A stretch of DNA of 64,000 nucleotides from Flavobacterium litorale. GTDB taxonomy: Bacteria > Bacteroidota > Bacteroidia > Flavobacteriales > Flavobacteriaceae. Made by a program: the position numbers and the translations under genes. Location of the stretch: NCBI RefSeq assembly GCF_019613795.1, contig NZ_CP080429.1:897501-961500 (forward strand), written 5' to 3'. Under the pieces are notes generated by a model. The model was not told where the DNA came from. It saw only the letters and a program-made list of their open reading frames with translations, and did no database searches. Shown one piece after another: positions 10,130 to 20,230 of the stretch (positions are counted from its first letter, which is position 1; the number at the start of each line of letters is the position of its first letter).

Positions 10130-10945
10130 ATGAGAAGATTAAAAATTCTTTTTTATTGGATGTTCATCAACAAAAACAATGTTAGCTTTACCGAGTTAAT
10201 CCAGTTTTTAGTAAAGCCAAAAATTGGTACTCTTGCCAAAAAATATCTTGATACTATTGTAGAAAAAGAAGACTATGAAGTTTCCTTTAAAGGAACAGAT
10301 AAAATACTTTATTGGCCAAAAACATTTCCATTAAATAGGCTCGACCAAGTAATATGCGAAACGTTTGATACTTCGGATTGGCATTACTACCAAAAAGAAC
10401 ATACACCTATTGAGCAGGGCGAAATACTGCTGGATATTGGTACCGCCGAAGGTTTATTATCGCTTTTAGAAGTTGATAAATGCAAGCATATTTACATGAT
10501 AGAACCTGGAGTAGGTTTTTATAAAATAATCCAAAAAACATTTGCCCCTTACAAGGATAAAGTTTCTATTTTTAATACCGCTGTGGGTGATGAGGATAGT
10601 GAAATACTGTTTAGCGAAGATTCGCTTGATGGTAGGGTTGCCGAAGGTAACGAAGCAAATGCTCAGAAAATAACACTCCGAAAAATAGATACGCTACTAT
10701 CCAACAACGAAAAAATCACTTATTTAAAAGCCGATATAGAAGGTTTTGAAGAAGAAATGCTACGCGGTGCCGAGCAAACCATTAAACGCAACAAGCCAAA
10801 AATAGCAATAACAACGTATCATGAGCAGAACGACCCTAAAGACATTATTAATATTATAAAAGGTTTTGTACCCGAATACAACTATTACGTTAAAGGCATT
10901 TACGAAAAAACACCAAAACCAGTACTAATTCATTTCTGGATATAA
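10130..10945 (+). CDS. FkbM family methyltransferase
   Basis: This is the second FkbM-type methyltransferase of the locus (271 aa from the ATG at 10130; a TTG at 10106 in frame is a less likely start). It has ILLDIGTAEGLLSL for the SAM loop, MIEPG, and YLKADIEGFEEEMLRGA, the conserved acidic motif. It is only distantly similar to the first copy at 7931, so it is not a recent duplication. A polysaccharide O-methyltransferase role is inferred from context. Confidence 0.82.
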   Translation: MRRLKILFYWMFINKNNVSFTELIQFLVKPKIGTLAKKYLDTIVEKEDYEVSFKGTDKILYWPKTFPLNRLDQVICETFDTSDWHYYQKEHTPIEQGEILLDIGTAEGLLSLLEVDKCKHIYMIEPGVGFYKIIQKTFAPYKDKVSIFNTAVGDEDSEILFSEDSLDGRVAEGNEANAQKITLRKIDTLLSNNEKITYLKADIEGFEEEMLRGAEQTIKRNKPKIAITTYHEQNDPKDIINIIKGFVPEYNYYVKGIYEKTPKPVLIHFWI

Positions 10946-10958
10946 GCCACTGTATTTT

Positions 10959-11771
10959 ATGAAACCAGAGCTCTCGGTAATAATAGTTAACTACAATGGT
11001 TTACAATACCTTAAAGGCTGTTTCGATTCTTTACACGATAAGCTACAGGGTATAAACCATGAAATTGTTGTTATAGATAACAACTCTAAGGATAATAGTT
11101 GTGCTTACATTAAACAACACTATCCTGAGGTTGTATTAATAGAGAGTAAAGAAAATCATGGTTTTGGTAAGGGCAACAACGAGGCGGTAAAACATGCCAA
11201 AGGCGAATATATACTCTTACTTAATAACGATACCATATTACAAGATAACTTGCTACCTGTTTTAAAGCACATAAAAGCAGATGCGACTATTGGAGCAGTG
11301 GGTATAAAAATGGTATCGGGTACTAAAGAGTATTTACTATCTGTAGGGAAATTCCCCGATTTTTTAGGCGTACTAAAAATAAAAAACATGAGTAAAGTAG
11401 GTACAGATTTAGTAGCAGCCAACTTTACTAAAAATAGTTATGATGTAGATTGGATAAGCGGATCGTTTTTACTGATGCCTAAAAAAGTATACGATGAAGT
11501 AGGTGGTTTTGATGAAAAGTACTTTATGTATGTAGAGGATGTAGATTTGTGTCGTGAAATATGTAATAAAGGCTATAGGCGTGTATTTTTGCCCAATTAC
11601 AGCTACGTGCACTTTGTAGGTTTTAATAAAAGCAAAAACCCGTTACTGTTGCAAGGACTCAAAACATATATTAACAAACATTATTCAGGATTAGCAGCTA
11701 TAAAATTAAAATTAGCGTTAACAATAAATGCCACAGTTAAACGATTTAAAAATATCTTTAATTTGGATTAA
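10959..11771 (+). CDS. family 2 glycosyltransferase, rhamnosyltransferase-like
   Basis: The 270-residue GT-A enzyme begins with LSVIIVNYNGLQYLKGC and has VVIDNNSKDNS and LLLNNDTIL, the pattern of WbbL-like rhamnosyltransferases. The acidic DxD-equivalent lies in NNDT, and DWISGSFLLMP plus FDEKYFMYVEDVDLC form the acceptor-side motif. With dTDP-rhamnose genes in the same locus, transfer of rhamnose to a lipid-linked glycan is a reasonable inference. It starts 13 bases after the FkbM gene. Confidence 0.87.
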   Translation: MKPELSVIIVNYNGLQYLKGCFDSLHDKLQGINHEIVVIDNNSKDNSCAYIKQHYPEVVLIESKENHGFGKGNNEAVKHAKGEYILLLNNDTILQDNLLPVLKHIKADATIGAVGIKMVSGTKEYLLSVGKFPDFLGVLKIKNMSKVGTDLVAANFTKNSYDVDWISGSFLLMPKKVYDEVGGFDEKYFMYVEDVDLCREICNKGYRRVFLPNYSYVHFVGFNKSKNPLLLQGLKTYINKHYSGLAAIKLKLALTINATVKRFKNIFNLD

Positions 11772-11808
11772 CTTTTTATAGCGTGCTTAACGCACCCACA
11801 ATAATAAA

Positions 11809-13068
11809 ATGAAACTGAAGCCAGAAACAATATACGCACCGCTATTTATACTACTATTACTAGTACAGCTTTACTTACCATCGTTTAAGGTAAACTTAGC
11901 AATACAAATAGTGGTTTTAATGGTGTTTTGTTTTATGGAAAATGCTACGCTATCTAAAAAAATGATTGGTCAGGTAGGCATCTTACTAGCCATACTATTA
12001 CTGGGCTTTATTGGTACGCTACTCCACAAGTACAACGGGTATAATGTAATTAAAGATGTATTTCACTTTATAAAACCAGTAGTAGGCATCCTTATAGGCT
12101 ATTTGTTTTTTAGAAGAATAGATAACTTTAGGGTATTTGTACGAATTATTGTAATTGCGGGCGTTATATCGGCACTCATACATTTTTACATATTATTTTT
12201 TAAAGTAAACCTTATGAGTGGCTCTGTAGCAAGAATACGCCACTTTACACGCGATAATTTTTTAGAGCTGTTCTCTATTTTCTTTTTAGTGTTTTACAGG
12301 AAATACGAGGGCAAACAACTTTTTAGCAATATTATTTTTAGGGCTTTTGCATTTGTACTATTATTATTTTCCAGTATGCTGTACTTATCCCGAACAATGA
12401 TAGTTATGGCTATAATACTACTCATTACCGTGTACGGATACACAAAAATTACCAAAAAAACACTAGCTGTAGCAGGGGTTGGTATTGCGGGTATAGCTTT
12501 ATTGTTTGTGTATTTAAATAATGCTAACATACGTAGGGGAAAACCAGGGTTAGAAGGCTTTTTGTACAAAGTAAAAATGGCACCCGAAGAGATATTTGTT
12601 ACCAACATAAACCGAGACGACCACCGCGATTTATGGGACCACTGGCGCGGTTATGAGGCTATGCGAGCCTATGCCTTAATGAAACGAAACCCCTCTAGCT
12701 TTATAGTAGGTACAGGGCACGGATCGTTAGTTAATTTGAAATTTTATGCACCCCTATCGGGTACCCCCGAGGGGTTACGATACATCTCGGAATTGCACAA
12801 TGGCTATATGTATGTTTTTTACAAGATAGGTGCAATAGGCATACTACTATACCTGTTTATATTGCTCCGTTGGTACAGTTATATTTATAAACGCAAAACG
12901 TTTGCAAATGTATTTGTATCGGGCATTGGGGCAGTATATATTTTCTCCTCAATTACTATTACAGGGCTGTTTAATGGTCGCGACGTAATAATATTTATTT
13001 TAGGAGGGTTACTGTATTATTCTGCTAAGGCTAATAACACACCTAAGGCAATAGATGTTGCTTTATAA
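11809..13068 (+). CDS. O-antigen ligase/polymerase family membrane protein
   Basis: The 419-residue inner-membrane protein has about ten membrane segments and a large periplasmic loop at about residues 240-340 that ends in ELHNGYMYVFYKIGAIG. This is the HNxY...G..G motif of the Wzy_C/WaaL family. Members either polymerise repeat units (Wzy) or ligate glycan to an acceptor (WaaL), and sequence alone does not separate them. The 3' end overlaps the oppositely oriented wecB gene by 26 bases. A second family member lies at 16536. Confidence 0.85.
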   Translation: MKLKPETIYAPLFILLLLVQLYLPSFKVNLAIQIVVLMVFCFMENATLSKKMIGQVGILLAILLLGFIGTLLHKYNGYNVIKDVFHFIKPVVGILIGYLFFRRIDNFRVFVRIIVIAGVISALIHFYILFFKVNLMSGSVARIRHFTRDNFLELFSIFFLVFYRKYEGKQLFSNIIFRAFAFVLLLFSSMLYLSRTMIVMAIILLITVYGYTKITKKTLAVAGVGIAGIALLFVYLNNANIRRGKPGLEGFLYKVKMAPEEIFVTNINRDDHRDLWDHWRGYEAMRAYALMKRNPSSFIVGTGHGSLVNLKFYAPLSGTPEGLRYISELHNGYMYVFYKIGAIGILLYLFILLRWYSYIYKRKTFANVFVSGIGAVYIFSSITITGLFNGRDVIIFILGGLLYYSAKANNTPKAIDVAL

Positions 13069-14158
13069 CCTTAACAACCTTTTCACTTGCTTTTCCATCT
13101 CCATAAGGGTTAGTAGCGGCAGCAATACTATTGTAGTGGTTGGCATCATCTAATAAAGCAGACGCTTCATTTATAATTTTTTCAGTATCAGCACCTACCA
13201 GTATGGCAGTACCAGCGGCTACACCTTCTGTACGCTCCGTAACTTCGCGCATTACTAATATTGGTTTACCAAGGCTCGGAGCTTCTTCTTGTATGCCACC
13301 AGAGTCAGTTAATATAAAACTACTTTTATCCATCATCCATATAAGCTCGTTATACCCTAGTGGTTTTAATAGTTTTATGTTATCTCGTACCAAAAGCTCG
13401 TGTGCGGCAGCTTTTACATTAGGGTTAGGGTGTACGGGGTATAGTATCTCTACACTATCCTTATACTTATCGGCAATGGCAACCAAAGCCTTACATATAG
13501 CTGCAAAAGGAGCACCAAAGTTTTCCCTACGGTGGCAGGTAACTAAAATAATTTTTTTACTAAAATCAATAGTGCTAAAATCTTTTAATAATGCAGTAGT
13601 ATCAACTTTTTTAATGCCCAAAAGTAACGCATCTATAACCGTATTACCTGTAACGTAAATGTTTTTGGTTACACCCTCTTGCAGTAAATTCTGTTTGGCA
13701 TGCTCAGTAGGGCAAAAATGAAAGGATGCGAGTTTGGTTGTTAATGCCCTATTCATTTCTTCAGGAAAAGGCGAGTGCATATCGTGGCTACGAAGCCCTG
13801 CCTCGATATGAGCAATTTGTATTTTCTGATAAAATGCGGCTAATGATGCAGCTAATACTGTAGTAGTATCGCCTTGCACAAAAACCAAATCAAACTTCTC
13901 TTTTAAAAGAATATCTTCTGTAATTCGTGCTATAAGTGTTGCAGTAAGTCCGTGCAGTGTTTGGTTGGGCACCATCACGTTTAAATCATAATCGGTAGTA
14001 ATCTCAAAAAAGTCCAGTACTTGGTCCAGCATTTCTCTATGTTGTGCAGTAATGCCTACTCGTACGGTAAATTGACTTGTTTGCGAAAAAAGCCTAATTA
14101 AAGGTGCCATTTTTATGGCTTCAGGTCTAGTTCCGAAAAGAAATAAAATCTTCTTCAT
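13043..14158 (-). CDS. wecB: UDP-N-acetylglucosamine 2-epimerase (non-hydrolysing)
   Basis: This enzyme interconverts UDP-GlcNAc and UDP-ManNAc. The 371 residues match WecB/MnaA length. It begins LFLFGTRPEAIKMAPL, has VQGDTTT, HIEAGLRS with HSPFPEEMNR, and the LTDSGGIQEEAPSLGKP nucleotide-binding motif. It is the only gene of the polysaccharide locus on the minus strand. Its 3' end overlaps the ligase/polymerase gene and its 5' end is divergent from the glycosyltransferase at 14241. No UDP-ManNAc dehydrogenase (WecC) is visible in the window. Confidence 0.94.
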   Translation of the reverse strand: MKKILFLFGTRPEAIKMAPLIRLFSQTSQFTVRVGITAQHREMLDQVLDFFEITTDYDLNVMVPNQTLHGLTATLIARITEDILLKEKFDLVFVQGDTTTVLAASLAAFYQKIQIAHIEAGLRSHDMHSPFPEEMNRALTTKLASFHFCPTEHAKQNLLQEGVTKNIYVTGNTVIDALLLGIKKVDTTALLKDFSTIDFSKKIILVTCHRRENFGAPFAAICKALVAIADKYKDSVEILYPVHPNPNVKAAAHELLVRDNIKLLKPLGYNELIWMMDKSSFILTDSGGIQEEAPSLGKPILVMREVTERTEGVAAGTAILVGADTEKIINEASALLDDANHYNSIAAATNPYGDGKASEKVVKVIKQHLLP

Positions 14159-14212
14159 TAACGTTCTAACAGCGATATTATGATTAACGCGTGTAAAGCT
14201 ACTAATTAAAAC

Positions 14213-14220
14213 TATATTTG
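14213..14220 (+). promoter_or_regulatory. Bacteroidota-type -7 element upstream of the 14241 glycosyltransferase
   Basis: TATATTTG is an exact match to the TAnnTTTG -7 consensus, 20 bases before the ATG at 14241. It lies in the 82-base divergent region with wecB. The -33 position (GTG) is only a weak match to TTG. Confidence 0.5.
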
Positions 14221-14240
14221 CAAGGTATAAACAACAATCG

Positions 14241-15347
14241 ATGAAAGTACTTTTTCAGTCCAGAGTAAACCTATACGAAGCACCAGGGGGTGATTTGGTG
14301 CAAATGGAAAAAACGAAAAAATATCTTGAAAAATTAGGTGTTACAGTAGCGATATCTTTAGAGGCAGAGCCAGATTTAACCGATTACGATTTGGTTCATC
14401 TTTTTAACTTAATGGAGCCGCAGGATATTTATATACAAATGCTTAATGCTAAAAGGCAGAATAAAAAAATAGTACTTTCTACCATTTACGGATTGTATAC
14501 TGAGTTTGAACGCAAGGAGCGTGGCGGACTTTTCCAGAAAATTGCAAATGTAATTTCGCCCTATCAAATAGGGTATATTAAAGCCCTAGTAAAAGCAATG
14601 GCAGCCCGTAACGTGCATAAAGGCGTTTACAAAATGCTGTTTAAAGGCTATTATGCCATGATGAAAGAAGTTACAGCTAATACTGCTGTATTTTTGCCAA
14701 ATTCTCACTCCGAAATGAAGCGCGTAGCAAAGGAGTTTAAAATTAAAAATCCTCGTTATGTAAGCATACCCAATGCTATTGATAAAGAGGTTTTTAAGTT
14801 AGATGATAAACCTTTGAAATACTCGGAATATAAGGATTGTATTTTGTGTGCAGCACGAATAGAGGGCAGAAAGGGCTCGTTAAAATTAGTACGAGCCATG
14901 AAAGATTTGCCATACACATTGGTACTTGTAGGAAAAGAATCGGTTAACCAAAAAGAATTCGTAGCACAAGTGCATGCAGAAGCGGGCGATAACGTAGTGT
15001 TTTTAGGACCTGTACCACACGAAGATTTAAGAGATTTGTACGCACAGGCACGTGTACATGCCCTTACCAGTTGGATGGAAACACCTGGACTATCGTCGTT
15101 AGAGGCTGCTGCTATGGGTTGTAATATTGTTGCAACCAAAAAAGGCGATGCTTACGATTATCTTGGCGATTATGCTTATTACTGCGACCCTGCCGATTCT
15201 GATTCTATAAAACAAGCAATAGAAAAGGCATACAATGCTCCTGTAGACCCTAAATTACGCGAAATGATATTGGAGAAGTACACTTGGGAAAAAACAGCCG
15301 ATGCTACCCTAAAAAGCTATAAAATGGCACTAGGGCACGAGCAATAA
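14241..15347 (+). CDS. family 4 glycosyltransferase
   Basis: This 368-residue GT-B enzyme has an N-terminal donor-independent Rossmann half (EAPGGDLVQMEK near residue 15) and a C-terminal half with the GT4 signature: PNAIDKEVF, CAARIEGRKGSLKLV, VLVGKES and TSWMETPGLSSLEAAAMG, in which the Glu residues bind the nucleotide. It probably adds one sugar to the growing repeat unit. It stands alone after its own divergent promoter region, and a 140-base gap follows. Donor and acceptor cannot be read from the sequence. Confidence 0.88.
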   Translation: MKVLFQSRVNLYEAPGGDLVQMEKTKKYLEKLGVTVAISLEAEPDLTDYDLVHLFNLMEPQDIYIQMLNAKRQNKKIVLSTIYGLYTEFERKERGGLFQKIANVISPYQIGYIKALVKAMAARNVHKGVYKMLFKGYYAMMKEVTANTAVFLPNSHSEMKRVAKEFKIKNPRYVSIPNAIDKEVFKLDDKPLKYSEYKDCILCAARIEGRKGSLKLVRAMKDLPYTLVLVGKESVNQKEFVAQVHAEAGDNVVFLGPVPHEDLRDLYAQARVHALTSWMETPGLSSLEAAAMGCNIVATKKGDAYDYLGDYAYYCDPADSDSIKQAIEKAYNAPVDPKLREMILEKYTWEKTADATLKSYKMALGHEQ

Positions 15348-15453
15348 GTTTTAGGCATGTTTTTAAAAAGGGACTTTTTTAAAAGAATCGTATAAAAATG
15401 TACTAAACGTAAATAATAATCACGCTAAATTTTCTATAGGTATAGAATATATG

Positions 15454-15461
15454 TATTTTTG
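15454..15461 (+). promoter_or_regulatory. candidate -7 element upstream of the 15488 glycosyltransferase
   Basis: TATTTTTG fits TAnnTTTG and lies 27 bases before the ATG at 15488 in a 140-base gap. No good TTG is found at the ideal spacing (TTC is present), so support is moderate. Confidence 0.4.
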
Positions 15462-15487
15462 GCAACTGAAATAGAGAGAATAGATTG

Positions 15488-16600
15488 ATGAAAATTGCCA
15501 TTTTAGGAACAAGGGGGATACCTAATTATTACGGAGGTTTTGAACAGTTTGCCGAATTTTTTTCGGTGTACCTTGTTAAAAAAGGGCATGAGGTGTATGT
15601 ATACAATTCGCATAACCATCCGTATCAGGAAAAAACATTTCACGGCGCCAATATTATACATTGTTACGACCCCGAGTACAAAATGGGTACGGCGGGGCAG
15701 TTTATTTACGACTATAATTGTATAATGGACAGCAGAAAGCGCAATTTTGATGTTATACTGCAATTGGGCTATACCAGTAACTCTGTTTGGTGTTTTCTTT
15801 TACCTAAAAAGCCTGTAATTATTACCAACATGGACGGTTTGGAGTGGAAACGCTCTAAATATTCCAGACCTGTACAGCAATTTTTAAAATTCGCCGAAAG
15901 GCTTGCAGCGGTTAGTAGTGATTATTTGGTGGCAGACTCTTTAGGGATACAAGCGTTTTTAAAAAAACAGTATAAAAAGGACTCCGAATACATTGCCTAT
16001 GGTGCTACGGTGTTTACAAACCCTAACGAAGCAATACTGGAAGAGTACGGTTTAAAAAAGCATGGCTATAACATGATTATGGCACGCTTTGAACCCGAAA
16101 ACAATATAGATATGGTACTGGAGGGGGTAGCAAAAGCTAACGACAATACTCCAATATTGGTTATAGGCAACCACAAAACAAAACATGGTAACTACCTTAC
16201 CGAAAAGTACAGTGCCTACAAAAAAATTAAATTTATGGGTGCGTTGTATAACCTAGAGCATCTGGATAATTTGCGCTTCTTCTCTAAAATATATTTCCAT
16301 GGGCACTCTGTGGGAGGTACAAACCCATCGTTATTGGAGGCAATGGCATCGGGGGCGTTAATAGCAGCTCACAATAATGCGTTTAACAAAGGCGTTTTAC
16401 AGGATAATGCGTTTTATTTTGCAAATCCAGATGAGGTAATGTACCTATTGGAGCATTTGGATAAAACAGCACACAAAGAAATTATACAAAACAATACACA
16501 AGCAATACAAAACGACTTTAACTGGGAAAAAATAAATGGCAAATATTTACAATTTTTCGAGGCATGCTTTGCTAAAAAGAATAGGACTCACGCCGGGTAA
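15488..16600 (+). CDS. DUF1972-type glycosyltransferase (rhamnosyltransferase-like, GT4 clan)
   Basis: The 370-residue GT-B protein opens with MKIAILGTRGIPNYYGGFEQ, the signature of the DUF1972 N-terminal domain found in rhamnosyltransferases of exopolysaccharide loci. The C-terminal half has ARFEPENNIDMVLEG and GHSVGGTNPSLLEAMASG, the donor-binding Glu region. I use the ATG at 15488 rather than the TTG one codon earlier. The 3' end overlaps the next gene if the latter uses its first ATG, implying co-transcription. Confidence 0.88.
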   Translation: MKIAILGTRGIPNYYGGFEQFAEFFSVYLVKKGHEVYVYNSHNHPYQEKTFHGANIIHCYDPEYKMGTAGQFIYDYNCIMDSRKRNFDVILQLGYTSNSVWCFLLPKKPVIITNMDGLEWKRSKYSRPVQQFLKFAERLAAVSSDYLVADSLGIQAFLKKQYKKDSEYIAYGATVFTNPNEAILEEYGLKKHGYNMIMARFEPENNIDMVLEGVAKANDNTPILVIGNHKTKHGNYLTEKYSAYKKIKFMGALYNLEHLDNLRFFSKIYFHGHSVGGTNPSLLEAMASGALIAAHNNAFNKGVLQDNAFYFANPDEVMYLLEHLDKTAHKEIIQNNTQAIQNDFNWEKINGKYLQFFEACFAKKNRTHAG

Positions 16601-17846
16601 AAAAATGCTTGTTTTTTTCATTTCGGCAGCGTTGTTAACCATACCGCTGGCGTATGTGTACAACAGTATTACGCTTATTCTGTTTGTACTGTATACCTTT
16701 TTATCATTTAGTAATAAAAACATAAAGTTACGGTTGCCGCTACTGCCTGTAATGCTACTTTTTTTACTTATGGCAGTATCGCTCACATGGTCGGTAGATC
16801 CTAAGAGTACCCTAAAAGCATTGGGCAGGGAAGCCCCTTTATTATTTATTCCGCTGGCGTTTTGTTTTAACCAGCCACTATCGCGCAAAGCGCTATTAAA
16901 AGTACTGGAAAACTATAGTTTAGGGATTACGGTATTTGCATTATTCCTGTTAGGCAGGGCTTTATTCCGCTATAACGATGGCGCAAGTGCCGATGTCTTT
17001 TTTTATCACGAATTAGCCACTAACGATATTAATGCCATATACCTGTCGGTACTTGTATCTACAGCATTAATGTATGTTTTATGCAAAAAACGAAAAACCG
17101 TTTTTGGGTACTTTTTACTCGTTTTCCTACTGGTTTTTCTGTTTCTGCTATCTTCAAAAGTCATTATTATTACCAACGTACTGCTCATAGCCCTATACTA
17201 TATTTTTTATTCGGGTTTAACGGTTAGGGGGCGTATTGCCGCACTAGTAATGCTAATGGGTATTACTGTGGCAATTGGGTACTATGGTAAAATAAAAGAG
17301 CGCATTGCTGCCGAGTTTACCTACAGCGAAGCCAACCCAATGGAGGAGGGGGTACACAAGGTTACCTTAAAAGAGGCTTGGACACGAACCGATTTTAACG
17401 CTAACGATTATTTAAATGGTACAGCATTTAGGGTATACCAAGTAAGGGTATTTACCGAGATGTTGGATGAGGATCCTGTATTGTTTACAGGCTATGGGCT
17501 TAATGCATCGTGTTATAAAGTAGAGGAACAGGGTATGGAGCATAATTTAGTACACGGCTCTGAAGATGGTATAGTTTACAACAAACTCAACTTCCATAAC
17601 CAGTATGTACAAGCATTTGCCGATTTGGGTGTTTTTGGGTTTTTACTCGTGGTAATTATGCTGTTGGTTAATCTTAAAAATGGTTTTAAAAAGAAAGATT
17701 TTGTGCATATTGCTTTTGGAATTGTTATGATAAGTTTATTTTTGACGGAATCATTCCTGTGGAGGCAAAGAGGGGTAGTTTTCTTTACCATGTTTTACTG
17801 CATTTTTAATACCGCTTTGCTAACAGGCATTACAGACAAAAAATAG
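16536..17846 (+). CDS. O-antigen ligase/polymerase family membrane protein (second)
   Basis: This polytopic membrane protein of up to 436 residues has the Wzy_C/WaaL motif [18 protein letters not shown] near residues 350-368, after a long periplasmic loop. The start is uncertain. The first ATG (16536) overlaps the upstream gene by 65 bases, while an ATG at 16605, five bases after the upstream stop, gives a 413-residue protein beginning at the first membrane segment. With the copy at 11809 the locus has two members of the family, perhaps a polymerase and a ligase; which is which is not decidable here. Confidence 0.83.
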   Translation: MANIYNFSRHALLKRIGLTPGKKMLVFFISAALLTIPLAYVYNSITLILFVLYTFLSFSNKNIKLRLPLLPVMLLFLLMAVSLTWSVDPKSTLKALGREAPLLFIPLAFCFNQPLSRKALLKVLENYSLGITVFALFLLGRALFRYNDGASADVFFYHELATNDINAIYLSVLVSTALMYVLCKKRKTVFGYFLLVFLLVFLFLLSSKVIIITNVLLIALYYIFYSGLTVRGRIAALVMLMGITVAIGYYGKIKERIAAEFTYSEANPMEEGVHKVTLKEAWTRTDFNANDYLNGTAFRVYQVRVFTEMLDEDPVLFTGYGLNASCYKVEEQGMEHNLVHGSEDGIVYNKLNFHNQYVQAFADLGVFGFLLVVIMLLVNLKNGFKKKDFVHIAFGIVMISLFLTESFLWRQRGVVFFTMFYCIFNTALLTGITDKK

Positions 17847-17848
17847 AT

Positions 17849-18832
17849 ATGAAAAGAATACTTATAACGGGAGCGGCGGGCTTTTTAGGCTCACACCTTT
17901 GCGACAGGTTTATTAAGGAAGGATATTACGTTATGGGTATGGATAACCTTATTACGGGCGACCTTAAGAATATACAGCACCTTTTTAAGCTCGAAAATTT
18001 TGAGTTTTACCACCACGATGTAACCAAATTTGTAAGTATTCCAGATAAATTAGATTATATACTGCATTTTGCATCGCCAGCAAGCCCTATAGATTATTTA
18101 AAAATACCCATACAAACCTTAAAAGTAGGCTCGTTAGGAACACACAATTTACTTGGTTTGGCACGTGTAAAAGGCGCAAAAATACTCATTGCATCAACAT
18201 CAGAAGTGTATGGCGACCCGCTAGTACACCCACAAACCGAAGATTATTACGGTAATGTAAACACTATAGGACCGCGTGGTGTGTACGACGAAGCCAAGCG
18301 TTTCCAAGAGTCCATTACCATGGCATACCATACCTTTCATAACGTAGATGTACGCATTGTGCGCATATTTAATACTTACGGACCCAGAATGCGCCTTAAC
18401 GACGGTAGGGTAATACCTGCCTTTATTGGGCAAGCCTTGCGTGGCGAAGACCTTACGGTGTTTGGCGATGGTATGCAAACACGCTCGTTTTGTTACGTAG
18501 ACGACCAAGTAGAGGGTATATACCGATTGTTACATTCCGATTACGTGTACCCTGTAAATATTGGTAATCCCGACGAAATAACCATTAAAGATTTTGCCGA
18601 AGAGATTATTAAACTTACAGGAACCGACCAAAAAATAGTATACAAACCATTACCTAAAGACGACCCTTTACAACGCCAACCCAATATTGATAAGGCTAGA
18701 GAAATATTAGGATGGGAGCCAAAAGTAGGGCGCGAAGAAGGAATGAAAATAACCTACGATTATTTTAAATCGTTATCTAAAGAAGAGCTGCTAAAAGAAG
18801 ACCATAAAGATTTTTCAGGATTTATACATTAA
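17849..18832 (+). CDS. UDP-glucuronate decarboxylase (UDP-xylose synthase)
   Basis: This extended short-chain dehydrogenase of 327 residues has GAAGFLG (8-14), [22 protein letters not shown], and a catalytic pair in GVYDEAKRF (Y146, K150). [24 protein letters not shown] and [10 protein letters not shown] are diagnostic for UXS enzymes, which convert UDP-glucuronate to UDP-xylose. A UDP-glucose dehydrogenase supplying the substrate is not in the window. It starts two bases after the membrane-protein gene and ends one base before the sugar-phosphate transferase. Confidence 0.92.
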   Translation: MKRILITGAAGFLGSHLCDRFIKEGYYVMGMDNLITGDLKNIQHLFKLENFEFYHHDVTKFVSIPDKLDYILHFASPASPIDYLKIPIQTLKVGSLGTHNLLGLARVKGAKILIASTSEVYGDPLVHPQTEDYYGNVNTIGPRGVYDEAKRFQESITMAYHTFHNVDVRIVRIFNTYGPRMRLNDGRVIPAFIGQALRGEDLTVFGDGMQTRSFCYVDDQVEGIYRLLHSDYVYPVNIGNPDEITIKDFAEEIIKLTGTDQKIVYKPLPKDDPLQRQPNIDKAREILGWEPKVGREEGMKITYDYFKSLSKEELLKEDHKDFSGFIH

Positions 18833-18833
18833 C

Positions 18834-20201
18834 ATGATTTCATTAGGCAAAGGCAGGTACTCGAAATATTTACGACCCATTAGCATCCTATTCGATATAC
18901 TTGTTATTAGTACAATGTATCGCTTCTTTTTTAGTGCCCTAAACGTAAACAATGTCCATTTCACGGCGTATCAGCTGGCATGCTGGTTAATTATATCCTA
19001 CTTTTCAGGCTTTTACGAGGTATACCGTTATACTACCGTAGTGCAAATACTCTCCAAACTGTTTAAGCAAGGAGTACTGTTTTTACTAGTAATTATTGCG
19101 TTTTTCCCATTTGCTAAAGAAACCTTGTTTAGCGGGCAGGCAATAGCCAAATACATGGTAACCTTATTTGTTACTATAACTGTTTTTAAGCTGTTACTGT
19201 TTTACTACCTAAAAAAATACCGCATAGCCACAGGTAGCAATTACAGGAATGTAGTAATAGTTGGTTTTACCCAGCAAGCCATAAACCTTAAGGAGTTATT
19301 TGATACGAGAGTTGATTATGGCTATAATTTTCACGGCTATTTTTCAGATAAAAAAACAAACCCGCAAATAGTTGGTAAACTCAGCGAGATAAAACAATTT
19401 ACACTCGCCAATAAAATAGATGATATTTATTGCTCATTAAACGAGCTGAACAACCAGCAAGTGCGCGACCTTGTAGCGTTTGCCGAAAACAATAACAAAA
19501 CCATAAAGTTTATACCCGATACGAAGCAAATACTATCTAAAAACCTGCGTATAGACTATTATGAGTCATTCCCAGTACTATCGTTACGTAAAACACCACT
19601 ACATGAGCCTATTGCCAAAATAATTAAAAGAGCTTTCGATATTGTTTTCTCATTGCTCGTAATTATATTCGTGCTATCGTGGTTTACACCCTTAATGGCA
19701 CTCATTATAAAACTAGAATCCAAAGGACCTGTATTTTTTATGCAGAGCCGCCCTGGGATTAACGAAACCGAATTTTTCTGCTATAAATTCCGCTCCATGC
19801 GCGTTAACAAAACCACAGAGCAATCGGTAGTAAAAAATGACCCAAGGGTAACCCGAGTGGGTAAATTTATACGAAAAACCAGTTTAGATGAGCTTCCGCA
19901 ATTCATCAACGCATTAAAAGGGCAAATGTCGGTAGTAGGACCACGCCCCAACCTATGGTTACAAAACAAGCAGTACAGTGCTACCATAAAAAAATATGGT
20001 ATGCGCCACTATGTAAAACCAGGTATAACAGGGCTTGCACAAGTAAAAGGTTACCGCGGGGAGATTAGTACCGATGAAGATATGATTAACCGTATAAAAT
20101 ACGATATATTTTATATTGAGAATTGGTCGTTATTACTCGACTTAAAAATTATCCTACAAACCGTTACCAACATAATAATGGGCGACGAGAAGGCTTACTA
20201 A
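18834..20201 (+). CDS. undecaprenyl-phosphate sugar phosphotransferase (WcaJ/WbaP type)
   Basis: This is the initiating enzyme of the pathway: it transfers a sugar-1-phosphate to undecaprenyl phosphate at the inner membrane. The 455 residues have four N-terminal membrane segments, a CoA-binding-like Rossmann domain (about 135-245), a re-entrant hydrophobic helix (about 270-295) and the bacterial sugar transferase domain with [25 protein letters not shown] and [15 protein letters not shown]. The DE pair in the LDELPQ segment is the catalytic motif. It ends the polysaccharide operon. The sugar (glucose or galactose) cannot be read from sequence. Confidence 0.92.
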   Translation: MISLGKGRYSKYLRPISILFDILVISTMYRFFFSALNVNNVHFTAYQLACWLIISYFSGFYEVYRYTTVVQILSKLFKQGVLFLLVIIAFFPFAKETLFSGQAIAKYMVTLFVTITVFKLLLFYYLKKYRIATGSNYRNVVIVGFTQQAINLKELFDTRVDYGYNFHGYFSDKKTNPQIVGKLSEIKQFTLANKIDDIYCSLNELNNQQVRDLVAFAENNNKTIKFIPDTKQILSKNLRIDYYESFPVLSLRKTPLHEPIAKIIKRAFDIVFSLLVIIFVLSWFTPLMALIIKLESKGPVFFMQSRPGINETEFFCYKFRSMRVNKTTEQSVVKNDPRVTRVGKFIRKTSLDELPQFINALKGQMSVVGPRPNLWLQNKQYSATIKKYGMRHYVKPGITGLAQVKGYRGEISTDEDMINRIKYDIFYIENWSLLLDLKIILQTVTNIIMGDEKAY

Positions 20202-20230
20202 CTACAACACAAACAGCAACACACACAGAT

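Noticed and set aside
15355..15390. AT-rich hairpin after the 14241 glycosyltransferase as a terminator
   Set aside because: The stem is mostly A-T with no stable GC core, so I do not call a terminator.
20123..20230. N-terminal extension of PurD
   Set aside because: The extension lies in the sugar-transferase gene and does not resemble PurD; the canonical start is at 20231.
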